Position numbers and translations under genes: made by a program. DNA of 64,000 bases, taken from assembly GCF_003034915.1 (NCBI RefSeq), contig NZ_PZJX01000005.1, forward strand, positions 62,001 to 126,000, given 5' to 3'. Below the pieces are notes generated by a model. That model did not search any database, was not told where the DNA came from, and saw nothing but the letters and a program-made list of their open reading frames with translations. Positions within the stretch are counted from its first letter, which is position 1. Every line of letters starts with the position of its first letter. Shown here piece by piece: positions 46,205 to 56,660 of the stretch. The DNA is from Mesorhizobium helmanticense (GTDB lineage: Bacteria; Pseudomonadota; Alphaproteobacteria; Rhizobiales; Rhizobiaceae).

Positions 46205-48613
46205 GAACGGTTGCTGTTTGCCGCCTCTGTTCCCGTCCTGCCGGCGCCAGCTTCGCTGCCGCGCCTCGATATCCCGCCCTTGCCGCAGGATCGCACGCCG
46301 ACGGCGCCGGCACCGACTATCGGCACCGCGACCCGCCTTGGCGGCCAGTTTCGCCGCCTTTCGCCATCCAGCATCCGCAACGCCGTGGTCTCGGCGGCCA
46401 GCCTGGAAATCGACCGGGGCATCGCCTTCCTGCTGGTGCCGGTTTTCCTCGCATCCGGGGTGATCTTCTATTTCTCGCTTGCAGTGGAACCGGACTTTGC
46501 GCAACCCATCGCCGTCGTGGTCCTGATGGCCTTGTGCGCGGCCGTCTCACGGTCATGGCGCAAGACGCATCTGTGCTTCATGGCGGCGCTGTTGTGCGCG
46601 CTCGGCGTGCTCGCCGCCAAGATCGAGACCTGGCGTGTGGCAACGCCAATGCTCGGTTCGGAAATTCCGACGCGGCTGACCGGCCGTGTCGTCAACCTCG
46701 ACCAGATGGCGAATGGCCGCGTCCGGCTGACCATCGATGTGATCTCGACCGCCCGGCCGACGCTGCGCTATGCACCCGAAAGGGTTCGCGTTTCGGCCTC
46801 GAAAATACCGCCTGGCATGACCGCAGGATCCGTGGTGACCGGCTACGCCAGGCTGCTGCCGCCGACCGGCCCGGTGCGGCCGGACAGCTATGATTTCTCC
46901 TTCGACAGCTATTTCGCCGGCATCGGCGCCAGCGGTTTTTTCCTCGGCACGCCGAAACTCGTCCGCGCGGATGCCGCGCCGGCAGATGGTGCGCCGCTTG
47001 CCGCGCGTCTTTCTTCGGTGGTCGAGAACGCGCGCGAGAGCATCGCGGACCATATTCGCCGTCAAGTTGGCGGCGCCGAGGGCGAGATCGCCGCTGCCCT
47101 GATCGTCGGCGTGCGCGCCGGCATCCCGGAAACGATCAATGAGGCGATGCGGCGCACCGGCATCTACCACATTATCTCCATCTCCGGCCTGCATATGGCA
47201 CTGGTCGCCGGCACGGTCATGGCGCTGCTGCGCGGCGCCTTCGCGCTGTTTCCCGATTTTTCCTCGCGCCGACCGATCAAGAAATATGCGGCCGCAGCCG
47301 CACTCTTTTCGATCGCGGCCTACCTCGTCATTTCAGGCGTGGTGGTCGCGGCCGAGCGCAGCTTCATCATGCTGGCGGTGATGCTGATCGCGGTGCTGTT
47401 CGACCGGGCAGCACTCACCATGCGCAATCTGGCGATTTCGGCGATTGCCGTCATCCTGGTGTCGCCGCACGAGGTGGTCGGCCCGAGCTTCCAGATGTCG
47501 TTTGCCGCGACCGCCGCACTCGTCGGCGCCTATGCCGGCTGGTCCGATTACCGTGCGGGCAAGATCACCACGCCACCGCCACGACGATCGCTGCCTGGTT
47601 TCGTCACGCGAAAATTCCTGGCTGCGATGGGTGGCCTCGCCATGACCTCCATCATCGCCGGCGGCGCTACCGCGCTTTTCGCCATATGGCACTTCCAGCG
47701 CGTCTCGCCGCTCAGCCTGTTCGCCAACCTGGCCGTCATGCCGATCGTCTCGTTGGTGGTCATGCCTTTCGCCGTTCTCAGCGCGTTGGCGATGCCGTTC
47801 GGCGCCGATGGCCCTTTCCTCTATGTGATGGGCAAGGGGCTCACGGCGATGATTGCCCTGTCCGGCTGGATATCGCAGCGCTCGCCGATCGATGCGGTCG
47901 GGCTGATTTCGCGCCAGTCCGTCCTGCTGGTGACGATCGCCCTTGTCATCGCGACCATGGCGACGACCCGGCTACGGCTCGCGGCGCTTCCTTTCGCACT
48001 TGCCGGACTGCTGACGATTTCCCACACCCGCACGCCCGACGTCCTGATCTCCGAGGACGGGCATCTGGTGGCGCTGCCGATCGGGAACGGCGAACTTGCC
48101 ATCAACCGGGTGCGTTCGAACGTGTTTACCACCGACAATTGGAAACATGCGCTGGTGTCCGAAACCATCGTCGAGCCGGAGACCTTCGAAAAGGGGGATG
48201 CTCAGTTTGACATAACCGATCCAGCCCAGCTGCCGCCCGGCGCGCCTTTCTACTGCACAGAAGGCCTGTGCATCGCCCGGCATCCGTCGGGCGCTATCGT
48301 CGCGCTCGCTGACGACCGCAAGACCGCCCGGCCAGCCTGCGCCTTCGCCGATCTGATCGTCATCGATGATGCCACCGCCTACGATCCCTGCCGCAATCCG
48401 CTGATCCTTGTCGTCACCAAACGGCAGCTTGCCCGCGCCGGCAGTGCCGCCATCTTCTTCAACCCGCAATCGGCGACCATGCGTGCAGAAATTCGTTTCG
48501 CCGTCGAAGCGCCATATCGGCCCTGGCATACCCAGCGAAAGTTCTCGCGCGAGGCGAGGGGGCTGCCGCCATACCTCAAGCCCGAGAAACCCAGGCAGCC
48601 TGTGGCTCAGTAA
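46148..48613 (+). CDS. comEC: ComEC/Rec2-type membrane channel protein
   Basis: The 821-residue protein has an N-terminal proline/arginine-rich cytoplasmic stretch, hydrophobic helices from about residue 90, and a DUF4131-like soluble region (about 165-270). The competence domain follows, with the signature [17 protein letters not shown] near 339-355 and at least seven further helices to about residue 620. The C-terminal 200 residues lack an HxHxDH zinc motif, so the metallo-beta-lactamase nuclease domain found in many ComEC proteins is absent. Predicted to pass single-stranded DNA through the inner membrane. Its 3' end overlaps lexA by 7 bp. Confidence 0.9.
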   Translation: MAGRGRGTDEGEDAISGVSERLLFAASVPVLPAPASLPRLDIPPLPQDRTPTAPAPTIGTATRLGGQFRRLSPSSIRNAVVSAASLEIDRGIAFLLVPVFLASGVIFYFSLAVEPDFAQPIAVVVLMALCAAVSRSWRKTHLCFMAALLCALGVLAAKIETWRVATPMLGSEIPTRLTGRVVNLDQMANGRVRLTIDVISTARPTLRYAPERVRVSASKIPPGMTAGSVVTGYARLLPPTGPVRPDSYDFSFDSYFAGIGASGFFLGTPKLVRADAAPADGAPLAARLSSVVENARESIADHIRRQVGGAEGEIAAALIVGVRAGIPETINEAMRRTGIYHIISISGLHMALVAGTVMALLRGAFALFPDFSSRRPIKKYAAAAALFSIAAYLVISGVVVAAERSFIMLAVMLIAVLFDRAALTMRNLAISAIAVILVSPHEVVGPSFQMSFAATAALVGAYAGWSDYRAGKITTPPPRRSLPGFVTRKFLAAMGGLAMTSIIAGGATALFAIWHFQRVSPLSLFANLAVMPIVSLVVMPFAVLSALAMPFGADGPFLYVMGKGLTAMIALSGWISQRSPIDAVGLISRQSVLLVTIALVIATMATTRLRLAALPFALAGLLTISHTRTPDVLISEDGHLVALPIGNGELAINRVRSNVFTTDNWKHALVSETIVEPETFEKGDAQFDITDPAQLPPGAPFYCTEGLCIARHPSGAIVALADDRKTARPACAFADLIVIDDATAYDPCRNPLILVVTKRQLARAGSAAIFFNPQSATMRAEIRFAVEAPYRPWHTQRKFSREARGLPPYLKPEKPRQPVAQ

Positions 48614-49359
48614 CGCCGAATCAGACCGACGAGCTTGCCTTGCACCTTGACGCGGTCCGGTCCGAAGATGCGCGTCTCGTAGGCCGGGTTGGCGGCTTCG
48701 AGTGCGATCGAAGCGCCCTTGCGGCGGAACCGCTTCAGCGTCGCTTCCTCCTCGTCGACCAGCGCCACGACGATCTCGCCAGGCTGTGCGGTGTCGGCAT
48801 TGCGGATGATGACCGTGTCGCCGTCGAAAATGCCGGCCTCGATCATCGAATCACCCTTGACCTCGAGCGCGTAGTGCGCGCCGCCTGTAATCATATCCGG
48901 CGGTACCGAGATGGAGTGCGTCTGGTGCTGGATGGCGTCGATCGGCACGCCGGCGGCGATGCGGCCCATCACCGGAATGGACACCGCGGCAACGGCGTCG
49001 TCATTGTTGCCGGCAGAAGGCATTCGCGATAGCGCCGGCTTGATCTGCCGTCCGAGGTTGCCCTGCCCGGAATTGTTTTGGCCAAGGCTGCCCTGAATGA
49101 CGCTTGGCGAGAATTTGCGCGCCGCATTGAGGCCAGGGGCAATCGAGTCGGGAAGACGCAGCACCTCCAGCGCACGAGCGCGATTCGGTAGCCGGCGAAT
49201 GAAGCCGCGTTCCTCCAGCGCCGTGATCAGCCGATGGATTCCGGATTTGGAGGCGAGATCGAGCGCTTCCTTCATCTCGTCGAACGATGGCGGAATGCCG
49301 CTTTCCTTCAGCCTTTCGTGGATGAACATAAGCAGTTCATGTTGCTTGCGTGTCAGCAT
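48607..49359 (-). CDS. lexA: SOS repressor LexA
   Basis: The 250-residue protein ([20 protein letters not shown]) has the N-terminal winged helix (1-65) with the [23 protein letters not shown] recognition region, the A136-G137 cleavage bond in GRIAAGVPI, and the catalytic dyad S171 ([10 protein letters not shown]) and K209 (EATLKRF). Start chosen at the ATG with GGGGGAAGCG upstream. A GTTC-N7-GTTC SOS box sits in its promoter, so it is autoregulated. It is convergent with comEC. Confidence 0.97.
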   Translation of the reverse strand: MLTRKQHELLMFIHERLKESGIPPSFDEMKEALDLASKSGIHRLITALEERGFIRRLPNRARALEVLRLPDSIAPGLNAARKFSPSVIQGSLGQNNSGQGNLGRQIKPALSRMPSAGNNDDAVAAVSIPVMGRIAAGVPIDAIQHQTHSISVPPDMITGGAHYALEVKGDSMIEAGIFDGDTVIIRNADTAQPGEIVVALVDEEEATLKRFRRKGASIALEAANPAYETRIFGPDRVKVQGKLVGLIRRY

Positions 49360-49383
49360 CGCTTCCCCCAAACAGAATCAGAA

Positions 49384-49429
49384 AAACAAACCCAGAACAA
49401 ACACTATCTGTTCCAGTTGTGTTCCGCAA
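49384..49429 (-). promoter_or_regulatory. lexA promoter with SOS boxes
   Basis: Read on the minus strand, TTGCGG (49424-49429) and TAGTGT (49401-49406) are spaced by 17 bases. The spacer holds a perfect alphaproteobacterial SOS box, plus-strand GTTC (49410-49413) N7 GTTC (49421-49424). A second, one-mismatch box (AAAC-N7-GAAC on the plus strand, 49384-49398) lies just downstream. Confidence 0.78.
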
Positions 49430-49464
49430 CCGTTTAAAGTTTAATGAATGTGTTGACGTTTTGT

Positions 49465-50670
49465 TCAGCGTAGCATCAGCACGCTGCAGGCAGCGCCTGC
49501 GGCGGCGGCGGAAGCGAAGGGCTCACGCACGATCAGCGCATTGGCGTCGGCCAGCATTCTGAGCATCGAGGAATCCTGGATGCCGAACGGCGTGGCCGTG
49601 AGTGTGCCGGCTTCTTCCGTCACCACGGCGCGCACATAATCCTGCCTGAGATCGTTCGCCGGCATTGCAGCGCCGAGCCGCGCCTCGCGTATGTCCTGCC
49701 GGTACGAACGCCCGCCGAGCCGCGCCAGGAGCGGCTTCAGGAAGAGCTGCGTGCAGACCAGGCTCGCCACCGGGTTGCCGGGCAGGCCGATGCATCTGAC
49801 ATCACCCAGCCGCCCGAACATCAGCGGCTTGCCGGGGCGCATGGCGATCTTCCAGAAATCGAGCGTCATGCCTTCGCCCGTCAGCACGTCATGGACGAGG
49901 TCGTGATCGCCGACCGAAGCGCCGCCGAGCGTGACGATGACATCCGCGCCGGCCGCGACCGCCTTTTGCACAAGAATGGCGATCGCTTCCTTGCGATCGG
50001 GAGCGATGCCGAGGTCGAGCGCGCGAGCGCCGACCGACTGTGCGGCCGCCGCTACGCCATAGGCATTGGATGAGATGATCTGATCGGGTCCGAGATCGCT
50101 GCCCGGCGGCAGCAATTCGTCGCCGGTGGCGATGATGGCGACCAGCGGCCGTTTCACCACGCTGACACGCGGATGATTGGCCGATGCGGCCAGCGACAAA
50201 GCCGCGGGATCGAGCAGACGGCCTTTCTCCAGCAGGACGTCGCCCTTCGAGAAATCGAGGCCAAGACGTCGGATGTTGCGTCCTTCCACGGTCGGCTCGA
50301 TCACCTCGATGCCGCCGCCGCCGAGATCCCTGACGTTCTCCTGGATGACGATGGTATCGGCGCCAGAGGGAAGCGGCGCTCCGGTAAAAATGCGCACGGC
50401 CTGCGCCGGACCGACAGTGCCTTCGAAGCCACGACCGGCCGGTGCCATGCCGATCACCGAAAGTCTGGCGGGTACGGATGCGAAATCGGCGGCGCGCGCG
50501 GCATAGCCGTCCATGGCCGAAGCATTGAAGGGCGGCTGGGTGCGTAGCGCCACCACGGGCTCGGCCAACACCCGGTCAGCCGCGTCCATTAGCGCAACGC
50601 TTTCGCCTGGCAGCACTGTTGCGCCGTTAAGGAGGCGTTCGAGCGCCTCCGTCACCGGGACCAGCGCCAT
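49465..50670 (-). CDS. moeA: molybdopterin molybdotransferase MoeA
   Basis: The 401-residue protein has PPFNASAMDGYAARAAD near 46-62, FTGAPLPSGADTIVIQEN near 95, RGRNIRRLG-like EGRNIRRLGLDF near 130, and the MoaB/Mog fold block IIATGDELLPPGSDLGPDQIISSN near 179. GGASVGDHDLVHDVL and MRPGKPLMFGRL follow. It inserts molybdate into adenylylated molybdopterin. The start overlaps the moaC stop by one base, so the two are coupled. Confidence 0.96.
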   Translation of the reverse strand: MALVPVTEALERLLNGATVLPGESVALMDAADRVLAEPVVALRTQPPFNASAMDGYAARAADFASVPARLSVIGMAPAGRGFEGTVGPAQAVRIFTGAPLPSGADTIVIQENVRDLGGGGIEVIEPTVEGRNIRRLGLDFSKGDVLLEKGRLLDPAALSLAASANHPRVSVVKRPLVAIIATGDELLPPGSDLGPDQIISSNAYGVAAAAQSVGARALDLGIAPDRKEAIAILVQKAVAAGADVIVTLGGASVGDHDLVHDVLTGEGMTLDFWKIAMRPGKPLMFGRLGDVRCIGLPGNPVASLVCTQLFLKPLLARLGGRSYRQDIREARLGAAMPANDLRQDYVRAVVTEEAGTLTATPFGIQDSSMLRMLADANALIVREPFASAAAAGAACSVLMLR

Positions 50671-51152
50671 TAAGAACCTGCCTTGTAGTCGCCGGACTTG
50701 CCGCCGGTCTTTTCCACCAGCCTGATGCCAGAGATCACCATGGCCCGGTCAACCGCCTTGGCCATGTCGTAGATCGTCAGGCAAGCGACCGAGGCCGCGG
50801 TCAGGGCTTCCATCTCGACGCCGGTCTTGCCGGTGACACGGGCCAGCGCCGTGACCTTGAGGCCTGGCAGCGATTGGTCCGGTTCGATGTCGACGGAGAC
50901 TTTCGTCAGCAGCAGCGGGTGGCAGAGCGGGATCAGTTCATGCGCCTTCTTGGCCGCCATGATGCCGGCGATACGCGCGGTGCCGAGCACGTCGCCCTTC
51001 TTGGCATCGCCCGCCAGGATCATTTCCAGTGTTTCGAGACGCATCGAGACAAAGCCTTCGGCGACCGCCGTGCGCGTCGTCTCCGCCTTGTCACCGACAT
51101 CGACCATATTGGCTTCGCCTTGCGCGCCAAGATGGGTGAGGGCGGCTGTCAT
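50670..51152 (-). CDS. moaC: cyclic pyranopterin monophosphate synthase MoaC
   Basis: The 160-residue protein has [18 protein letters not shown] near 16, [22 protein letters not shown] near 64-85 and [26 protein letters not shown] near 111-136, the MoaC active-site blocks. It converts the MoaA product to cyclic pyranopterin in molybdenum cofactor synthesis. It sits one base after the trpC stop and overlaps moeA by one base. The operon thus joins tryptophan and molybdopterin genes. Confidence 0.97.
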   Translation of the reverse strand: MTAALTHLGAQGEANMVDVGDKAETTRTAVAEGFVSMRLETLEMILAGDAKKGDVLGTARIAGIMAAKKAHELIPLCHPLLLTKVSVDIEPDQSLPGLKVTALARVTGKTGVEMEALTAASVACLTIYDMAKAVDRAMVISGIRLVEKTGGKSGDYKAGS

Positions 51153-51153
51153 C

Positions 51154-51966
51154 TCAGATTGCCTCGGCCGGTGCCTTGCCCGTCAAAAGCAGGCGCGTCG
51201 CAGCGGCCACGTCCTGTTGCCGCATCAGGCTCTCGCCGACAAGGAAAGTGCCGATGCCGCTTTTCTCCAGCCTGCGGCAGTCGTCATGCGAAAAGATACC
51301 GCTCTCGCTGACCAGCAGGCGATCGGCCGGCACCATCGCGGCCAGCCGCTCCGAGGTCTCGATGCTGGTCTCGAACGTCCTGAGGTTGCGGTTGTTGATG
51401 CCGATCAGCCGCGACGACAGTTTCAGGGCGCGTTCCATCTCAGCTTCGTCATGCACCTCGACCAGCACATCCATGCCGAGTTCGAAGGCCGTCGATTCGA
51501 GCTCACTGGCCATGGTGTCATCGACGCTGGCCATGATAATGAGAATGGCATCCGCGCCCCAGGCACGCGCCTCGTAAACCTGGTAGGGATCGAACAGAAA
51601 ATCCTTGCGGAGTGCCGGCAAATCAACGGCTGCGCGCGCCTTGGTGAGAAATTCGGGCGCGCCCTGGAAGGACGGCGTGTCGGTCAACACGGAAAGGCAG
51701 GTGGCGCCGCCTTTCGCATAAGCCTTGGCCAGTGCAGGCGGGTCGAAATCGTCGCGGATCAGGCCCTTTGAGGGGCTCGCCTTCTTGATCTCGGCGATCA
51801 GCGCGAAAGCCCCGGATTTGCGCCTGGCCTCAAGCGCCGCGAGAAAGCCGCGTGGCGCATCGGCGTCCTTCGCCAGCGCCTTGATCTCGACCAGCGGCAT
51901 ACGCGCCTTCGCCGCGGCGATCTCGTCGCGCTTGTAGGCCTCGATCTTGCGCAGGATATCGGCCAT
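51154..51966 (-). CDS. trpC: indole-3-glycerol phosphate synthase
   Basis: The 270-residue (beta/alpha)8 enzyme has [23 protein letters not shown] near 54-76, [56 protein letters not shown] and [12 protein letters not shown]. All catalytic Lys/Glu/Asn positions look intact. The ATG at 51966 is preferred over a GTG two codons earlier. It follows trpD within a few bases. Confidence 0.97.
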   Translation of the reverse strand: MADILRKIEAYKRDEIAAAKARMPLVEIKALAKDADAPRGFLAALEARRKSGAFALIAEIKKASPSKGLIRDDFDPPALAKAYAKGGATCLSVLTDTPSFQGAPEFLTKARAAVDLPALRKDFLFDPYQVYEARAWGADAILIIMASVDDTMASELESTAFELGMDVLVEVHDEAEMERALKLSSRLIGINNRNLRTFETSIETSERLAAMVPADRLLVSESGIFSHDDCRRLEKSGIGTFLVGESLMRQQDVAAATRLLLTGKAPAEAI

Positions 51967-51971
51967 TTCCA

Positions 51972-52982
51972 CTATCCGTTCGAAATCGCGACCAGCCTGT
52001 CGAGCACCTTCAGCGCCCGGCCGCTATCGATGGCTTGCGCGGCACTCGCCATGCCGTCGGCCAGCGTGGTTGCCTTGCCCGCCACCACCAACCCGGCGCC
52101 GGCATTCATCAGCACCGTGTCGCGATAGGCGCCGGCAGCGCCGCCCAGCATGTCGCGCATGGCCTTGGCGTTGTAGGCGGCGTCGCCGCCGCGCAGTTCG
52201 TCCTTGGTGTGACGCTTCAGCCCGACGGCTTCCGGGGTCAGCGTAAAGCTGCGGATCTCGCCGCCAACCAGCTCGGCCACTTGGGTCTCGCCGGTGGTGG
52301 TGATCTCGTCATAGCCGTCGCCATGGGCGACCCAGGCGTGGTCGGCGCCCAGCGCTTTCAATGTCTCGGCCACCGGCATGATCCATTCGGGCAGGAACAC
52401 GCCGACCATCTGCCTGCTGACGCCGGCCGGGTTGGACAGCGGGCCAAGCAGGTTGAAGATGGTGCGTGTGCCGAGCTCGACCCGGGTCGGGCCGACATGC
52501 TTCATCGCCGGATGATGCGCCGGCGCGAACATGAAGCCGACGCCGGCCTCTTGGATGCAGCGGCCGATCGTTTCCGGCGGAATGTCGATCTTGACGCCCA
52601 GAGCGATCAGCACGTCGGCGGCCCCGGTCTGCGAGGACAGTCCGCGATTGCCGTGCTTGGCAACAGGGACGCCGCAGGCGGCGATGACGAAGGCGGATGC
52701 GGTCGAGATGTTGACCGAGTGCGAATTGTCACCGCCGGTGCCGACGATGTCGATGGCGCCTTCGGGCGCGTCGACGCGCAGCATCTTGGCGCGCATCGTG
52801 GCGACGGCGCCGGAAATCTCGCTCACCGTCTCGCCGCGCACGCGCAGCGCCATCAGGAAGCCGCCGATCTGGCCGGGCGTGGCGTCGCCCGACATGATGA
52901 TGTCGAAAGCCTCGCGCGCTTCCTCGAAGGAAAGCGCGGTTCCCGTGGCGATCTTGGCGATGTGGGTCTTCAGCGCGCTCAT
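51972..52982 (-). CDS. trpD: anthranilate phosphoribosyltransferase
   Basis: The 336-residue protein has the PRPP-binding motif [22 protein letters not shown] near 79-100, [24 protein letters not shown] near 105-128 and [18 protein letters not shown] near 149. It makes phosphoribosyl anthranilate in tryptophan synthesis. Its ATG overlaps the ppiD stop by four bases (ATGA). The trpG/trpE and trpF/B/A genes are not in the window. Confidence 0.97.
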   Translation of the reverse strand: MSALKTHIAKIATGTALSFEEAREAFDIIMSGDATPGQIGGFLMALRVRGETVSEISGAVATMRAKMLRVDAPEGAIDIVGTGGDNSHSVNISTASAFVIAACGVPVAKHGNRGLSSQTGAADVLIALGVKIDIPPETIGRCIQEAGVGFMFAPAHHPAMKHVGPTRVELGTRTIFNLLGPLSNPAGVSRQMVGVFLPEWIMPVAETLKALGADHAWVAHGDGYDEITTTGETQVAELVGGEIRSFTLTPEAVGLKRHTKDELRGGDAAYNAKAMRDMLGGAAGAYRDTVLMNAGAGLVVAGKATTLADGMASAAQAIDSGRALKVLDRLVAISNG

Positions 52983-54871
52983 CTGGTCAGGGCTTGGGCA
53001 ACGGCGGTCTGGTCGATGCGAACGTCGTATTGCGTCTGCAACTGCGCCACCAACTGGTCGAGTAGGTCGTCGGACATGCCTGACGTGAAGGATTTCCGCA
53101 CATCTTCGGGCAAGGAACTGGCGTCGGCTCCGGCAGGCTCGAAGACCTCGGCGACCTTGTACAGGATCTGTCCGTCACCGGTGGGCGAGGGGATCAGGCC
53201 GGTCCCGCCTTCGCCGACGCCGAACATGGCAGCCGCCCCTTCCTTGCCGAAATCGACGTCGTCGGCCTCGCGCTTGACGCCGCGTTTGGTCTGCTTCTCG
53301 AGCTTGAGCTCGCCGGCAATCGTATCGAGCGTGGTACCGGCCTTGAGACGCTTTTCGAGCTCGTCCGCCTTTGCGGTGAGCCGCTTGGTCGTTTCGGCTG
53401 CCGTCCAGTCGGCCACCACCTTCTGGCGCACTTCCTCCAGCGTGCGGTCGCGGGCAGGCGTGATCGAACCCACCTCGTAGAACACGAAGCCATTGTCGGC
53501 GGTGGTAAGATCGTCATTCTCCGTGCCGGGTTCGGCGCTGAATACCGCTTTGATGAGCTCCGGCGATTGCGGCAGGTCCTTGACGATGCTTCCATCGGGC
53601 CTCTGGCCGGTGCGATCGATCGCGTCGATGGTGACGAGCTTCAACTTCAGCTTGTCGGCGGCTTGCGCAAGCGAACTGCCGGATGCGCGGATATCCTCGT
53701 AATTATCATGCACGTCCAAAAGGATGCGGCTTGCCTCGCCAAGCGCCAGGTCCTTGCGGATCTCGGCGGATACTTCGGCCAGCGGCTTCACCACTTCGGG
53801 CTTGATGTCGGTGACGCGCAGCAGCACCGGGCCGAAGGCGCCTTGCACGACCGGGCTGACTTCGTTGACGTTGAGCGCGAACGCCGCATCCGCCACCGCC
53901 TTGTCGGCGATCTTGTCCCGGGCCAGCGTGCCCAGCAGCGTATCGGCAGGCGTCTTGCCCTCGGCGGCGACGATCTTGTCGAAGGTGGCACCCGTCTGCA
54001 GCGAATCGAGCGCGGCCTTGGCGGCTTCGGGCGTCTTGAAGACGAGCTGTTCGATGGTGCGCAATTCCGGCGTGGTGTAACGCGCCTTGTTCTTGTTGTA
54101 GTCGTCGCTGACCTGCTGGTCGCTCACGGCGCTCAAATCCATGATGTCTTGCGGTTCGAGCCGGACATAGGAGAATTTGCGGTATTCCGGCGCCGCATAG
54201 GTCTTCTTGTTCTCCTCGAAATAGGACGAGAGTGCTGTGTCGGACGGCGCTTCGATCGGCTCGACCAGCGATTTCGGCAGCGTCACATAGTCGATGGTGC
54301 GGTCTTCGCCGCGATAGAGCGCGACCGCCTTGAAGAAGGCATCCGGGGCTTTGAGACCGTCGGAGACCGCCTCGACGATCTGCTGGCGCACCGCCACCTG
54401 GGTGCGGTTCCTAAGATAATCTTCGGGCCGCATGCCCGCCTGTTGCAGCATATAGTCGAAGGTCCGCCTGTCGAACTGGCCCCCGGGGCCTTTGAACGCC
54501 GGGTCATCGCGCGTGAGTTCGGCCAGCCGGTCCTTGGAGAGGCCGAGCCCAAGCTTGCGGGCCTGTTCGTCAAGCACGGCGCCCGAAACGAGCTGCGCCA
54601 GCACCTGGTTGTCGATGCCGAGCGCCTTCGCCTGCTCGTGGGTGATGCGCTGGCCGAACTGCTGCGACATCAGGCTGACCTGACGATCATAGGCGAGGCG
54701 ATATTCGTTGATCGACACTTTGGTGCCTCCAACCGTGACGACGGAGTCGTGGCCAGCGATACCGCCCGCCAGTTCTCCGGAGACGCCCCAGACGAGGAAA
54801 CTCAACACCAGCAGAGACAGCAGCAGTTTCGCGACCCAGGTTCCCGCCGCGCTTCTCAACGTACCAAGCAT
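52979..54871 (-). CDS. ppiD: peptidylprolyl isomerase PpiD-like, SurA N-terminal type
   Basis: The 630-residue protein has one N-terminal transmembrane helix (about 14-35, [18 protein letters not shown]) with the rest in the periplasm. A SurA_N-type chaperone region (about 50-180, [21 protein letters not shown]...) and a divergent parvulin/PpiC region (about 235-350) follow. It helps newly secreted proteins fold beside the Sec translocon. The frame is open far upstream, to 55858, but that part overlaps tpiA; the ATG at 54871 matches the family start. trpD overlaps its end. Confidence 0.92.
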   Translation of the reverse strand: MLGTLRSAAGTWVAKLLLSLLVLSFLVWGVSGELAGGIAGHDSVVTVGGTKVSINEYRLAYDRQVSLMSQQFGQRITHEQAKALGIDNQVLAQLVSGAVLDEQARKLGLGLSKDRLAELTRDDPAFKGPGGQFDRRTFDYMLQQAGMRPEDYLRNRTQVAVRQQIVEAVSDGLKAPDAFFKAVALYRGEDRTIDYVTLPKSLVEPIEAPSDTALSSYFEENKKTYAAPEYRKFSYVRLEPQDIMDLSAVSDQQVSDDYNKNKARYTTPELRTIEQLVFKTPEAAKAALDSLQTGATFDKIVAAEGKTPADTLLGTLARDKIADKAVADAAFALNVNEVSPVVQGAFGPVLLRVTDIKPEVVKPLAEVSAEIRKDLALGEASRILLDVHDNYEDIRASGSSLAQAADKLKLKLVTIDAIDRTGQRPDGSIVKDLPQSPELIKAVFSAEPGTENDDLTTADNGFVFYEVGSITPARDRTLEEVRQKVVADWTAAETTKRLTAKADELEKRLKAGTTLDTIAGELKLEKQTKRGVKREADDVDFGKEGAAAMFGVGEGGTGLIPSPTGDGQILYKVAEVFEPAGADASSLPEDVRKSFTSGMSDDLLDQLVAQLQTQYDVRIDQTAVAQALTR

Positions 54872-55015
54872 GTTTACTTCCGATTTTTGCGCATTTTCGC
54901 ATGCGCCGTTCTTGAAACAAGCGCAATAGCGTCCTTCCGGTCCACTGTCGATTGCTTTGTGGTCTGATTTTGGTAGTGAGAGCATGAGCCAAATATCGCC
55001 CGGAGAAGCAAACCA

Positions 55016-55783
55016 ATGACGCCAGGAATCCGCCCGCTGGTCGCAGGCAACTGGAAAATGAACGGCACCAGCGCCTCGCTCAACGAACTCAGGATGATCG
55101 GCAACGGCTTCATGAGCGGGCTCGATGCGGAGACCGAAGCGCTGGTCTGCGTTCCGGCGACGCTGCTTGCGCATGCCGCGGAGATTCTGTCGCGCACGCC
55201 CGTGCGGGCCGGGGGCGAGGATTGCCACACCAAGGAAAGCGGCGCCTATACCGGCTGCATCTCGGCCGAGATGCTGAAGGATGCCGGCGCCAGCCACGTC
55301 ATTGTCGGCCATTCCGAACGCCGTGAGCAAAGCGGCGAGGACGACGCGACGGTTCAGGCCAAGGCGTCGGCCGCATGGCGCGCCGGGCTCGTGGCTATCA
55401 TCTGCGTCGGCGAGACCAGGGCCGAACGCGAAGCCGGTGCCACGCTCGACGTGCTGTCGCGCCAGGTTGCCGGCTCGGTGCCGCCGGACGCCACGGCGTC
55501 GAACACTGTCATCGCCTACGAGCCAGTATGGGCGATCGGCACGGGGCTGACGCCCACTGCCGCCGATGTCGCCGAAGCGCATGCGCATATCCGTGAAAAA
55601 CTGTCGGAAAGGCTTGGCGGCGCCGCGGCCAAGATGCGCATCCTCTATGGCGGCTCGGTCAAGCCTTCCAACGCGGTCGAACTGCTCGGCATCAGGAATG
55701 TCGATGGCGCACTGGTCGGCGGCGCCAGCCTGAAGGCGGCGGACTTTCTCGGTATCGCCGAAGCCTACCGGAATATCTCGTAA
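55016..55783 (+). CDS. tpiA: triosephosphate isomerase
   Basis: The 255-residue (beta/alpha)8 enzyme has NWKMNG with K14, [10 protein letters not shown] with electrophile H99, the catalytic base E169 in [11 protein letters not shown], and the phosphate-gripping [12 protein letters not shown] loop near 210. It interconverts glyceraldehyde-3-phosphate and dihydroxyacetone phosphate. It is divergent from ppiD and followed by secG. Confidence 0.98.
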   Translation: MTPGIRPLVAGNWKMNGTSASLNELRMIGNGFMSGLDAETEALVCVPATLLAHAAEILSRTPVRAGGEDCHTKESGAYTGCISAEMLKDAGASHVIVGHSERREQSGEDDATVQAKASAAWRAGLVAIICVGETRAEREAGATLDVLSRQVAGSVPPDATASNTVIAYEPVWAIGTGLTPTAADVAEAHAHIREKLSERLGGAAAKMRILYGGSVKPSNAVELLGIRNVDGALVGGASLKAADFLGIAEAYRNIS

Positions 55784-55960
55784 TATCCGAGCTCCTGCTG
55801 ACCTCGAGCGGGCGGCGCAGCTGCGCGAAATCGTTGCAAAGGGCGCGTTGCTTCCCATATTCCGGCCACGGGCTTGGAAATGCCGTCAAAGCATTGTATT
55901 GAGCCGCCTCCAAATCACCGGTCGTATCCGCGGCCGCGCAAGGCTTTGCCAGGATAAACT

Positions 55961-56449
55961 ATGGAAACCGTACTGATTGTCGTCCACCTCATGGTCGTGC
56001 TCGCTCTTGTCGGCGTGGTGCTCTTGCAGCGCTCCGAAGGCGGCGGCCTCGGCATCGGCGGCGGATCCGGCTTCATGACCGCGCGCGGCGCCGCCAATGC
56101 GCTGACGCGAGCCACGGCGATCCTGGCAGCGGCCTTCTTCGCCACCTCGCTGACGCTGTCGATCGTCGCACGCTACGGCGAGAAGCCGATCGACATTCTC
56201 GACCGCGTGCCGGCAACGGATGGCGCAGGCAAGGGCGTGCTCGACCAGTTGCCCGGCACCACGCCGCCAGCGCCGCCCTCCGGCACCACGGCGCCGTCCT
56301 CCAACAACGTGGCACCGCCTTCCGGCAATGATGCCGCGGCGACGCCCCCGGCAACCGCTCCGGCTTCGCCCCCCGCGGCGGGTTCGACCACACCGCCGGC
56401 CACGAACGGTGTTACCTTGCCGGTCACGCCGCAGGTTCCAAACCAGTAA
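55961..56449 (+). CDS. secG: protein translocase subunit SecG
   Basis: The 162-residue protein has two transmembrane helices (about 3-22 and 46-67) with the SecG signature LLQRSEGGGLGIGGGSGFMTARGAANALTRATAIL between them. A long alanine/proline/threonine-rich tail from about residue 88 is extra relative to short SecG proteins but common in alphaproteobacteria. It forms SecYEG with SecY and SecE. The ATG at 55961 follows CCAGGAT. Confidence 0.95.
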   Translation: METVLIVVHLMVVLALVGVVLLQRSEGGGLGIGGGSGFMTARGAANALTRATAILAAAFFATSLTLSIVARYGEKPIDILDRVPATDGAGKGVLDQLPGTTPPAPPSGTTAPSSNNVAPPSGNDAAATPPATAPASPPAAGSTTPPATNGVTLPVTPQVPNQ

Positions 56450-56660
56450 TTGTTAATGTTTGGTTTCCGCAATCTGTTGTTGTTTGAACACAGTCGCGGC
56501 AAATGCCGCAAGATCACGAAGAATCGACCGGGCGCGGCATCACGGCCCGCTTGAGGCGACTCCGGCTAATCGATTATAGATTGCGCGCGGCACTTTCGGC
56601 GTCCTTGGGGGGCGCCGGGCGACGCCGTGGGCAACAGCATTGAACGATCGGATCTTCGCC

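Noticed and set aside
54872-55858. Upstream extension of the ppiD frame
   Set aside because: The frame stays open but would overlap tpiA fully. The transmembrane signal-anchor start at 54871 fits the family.
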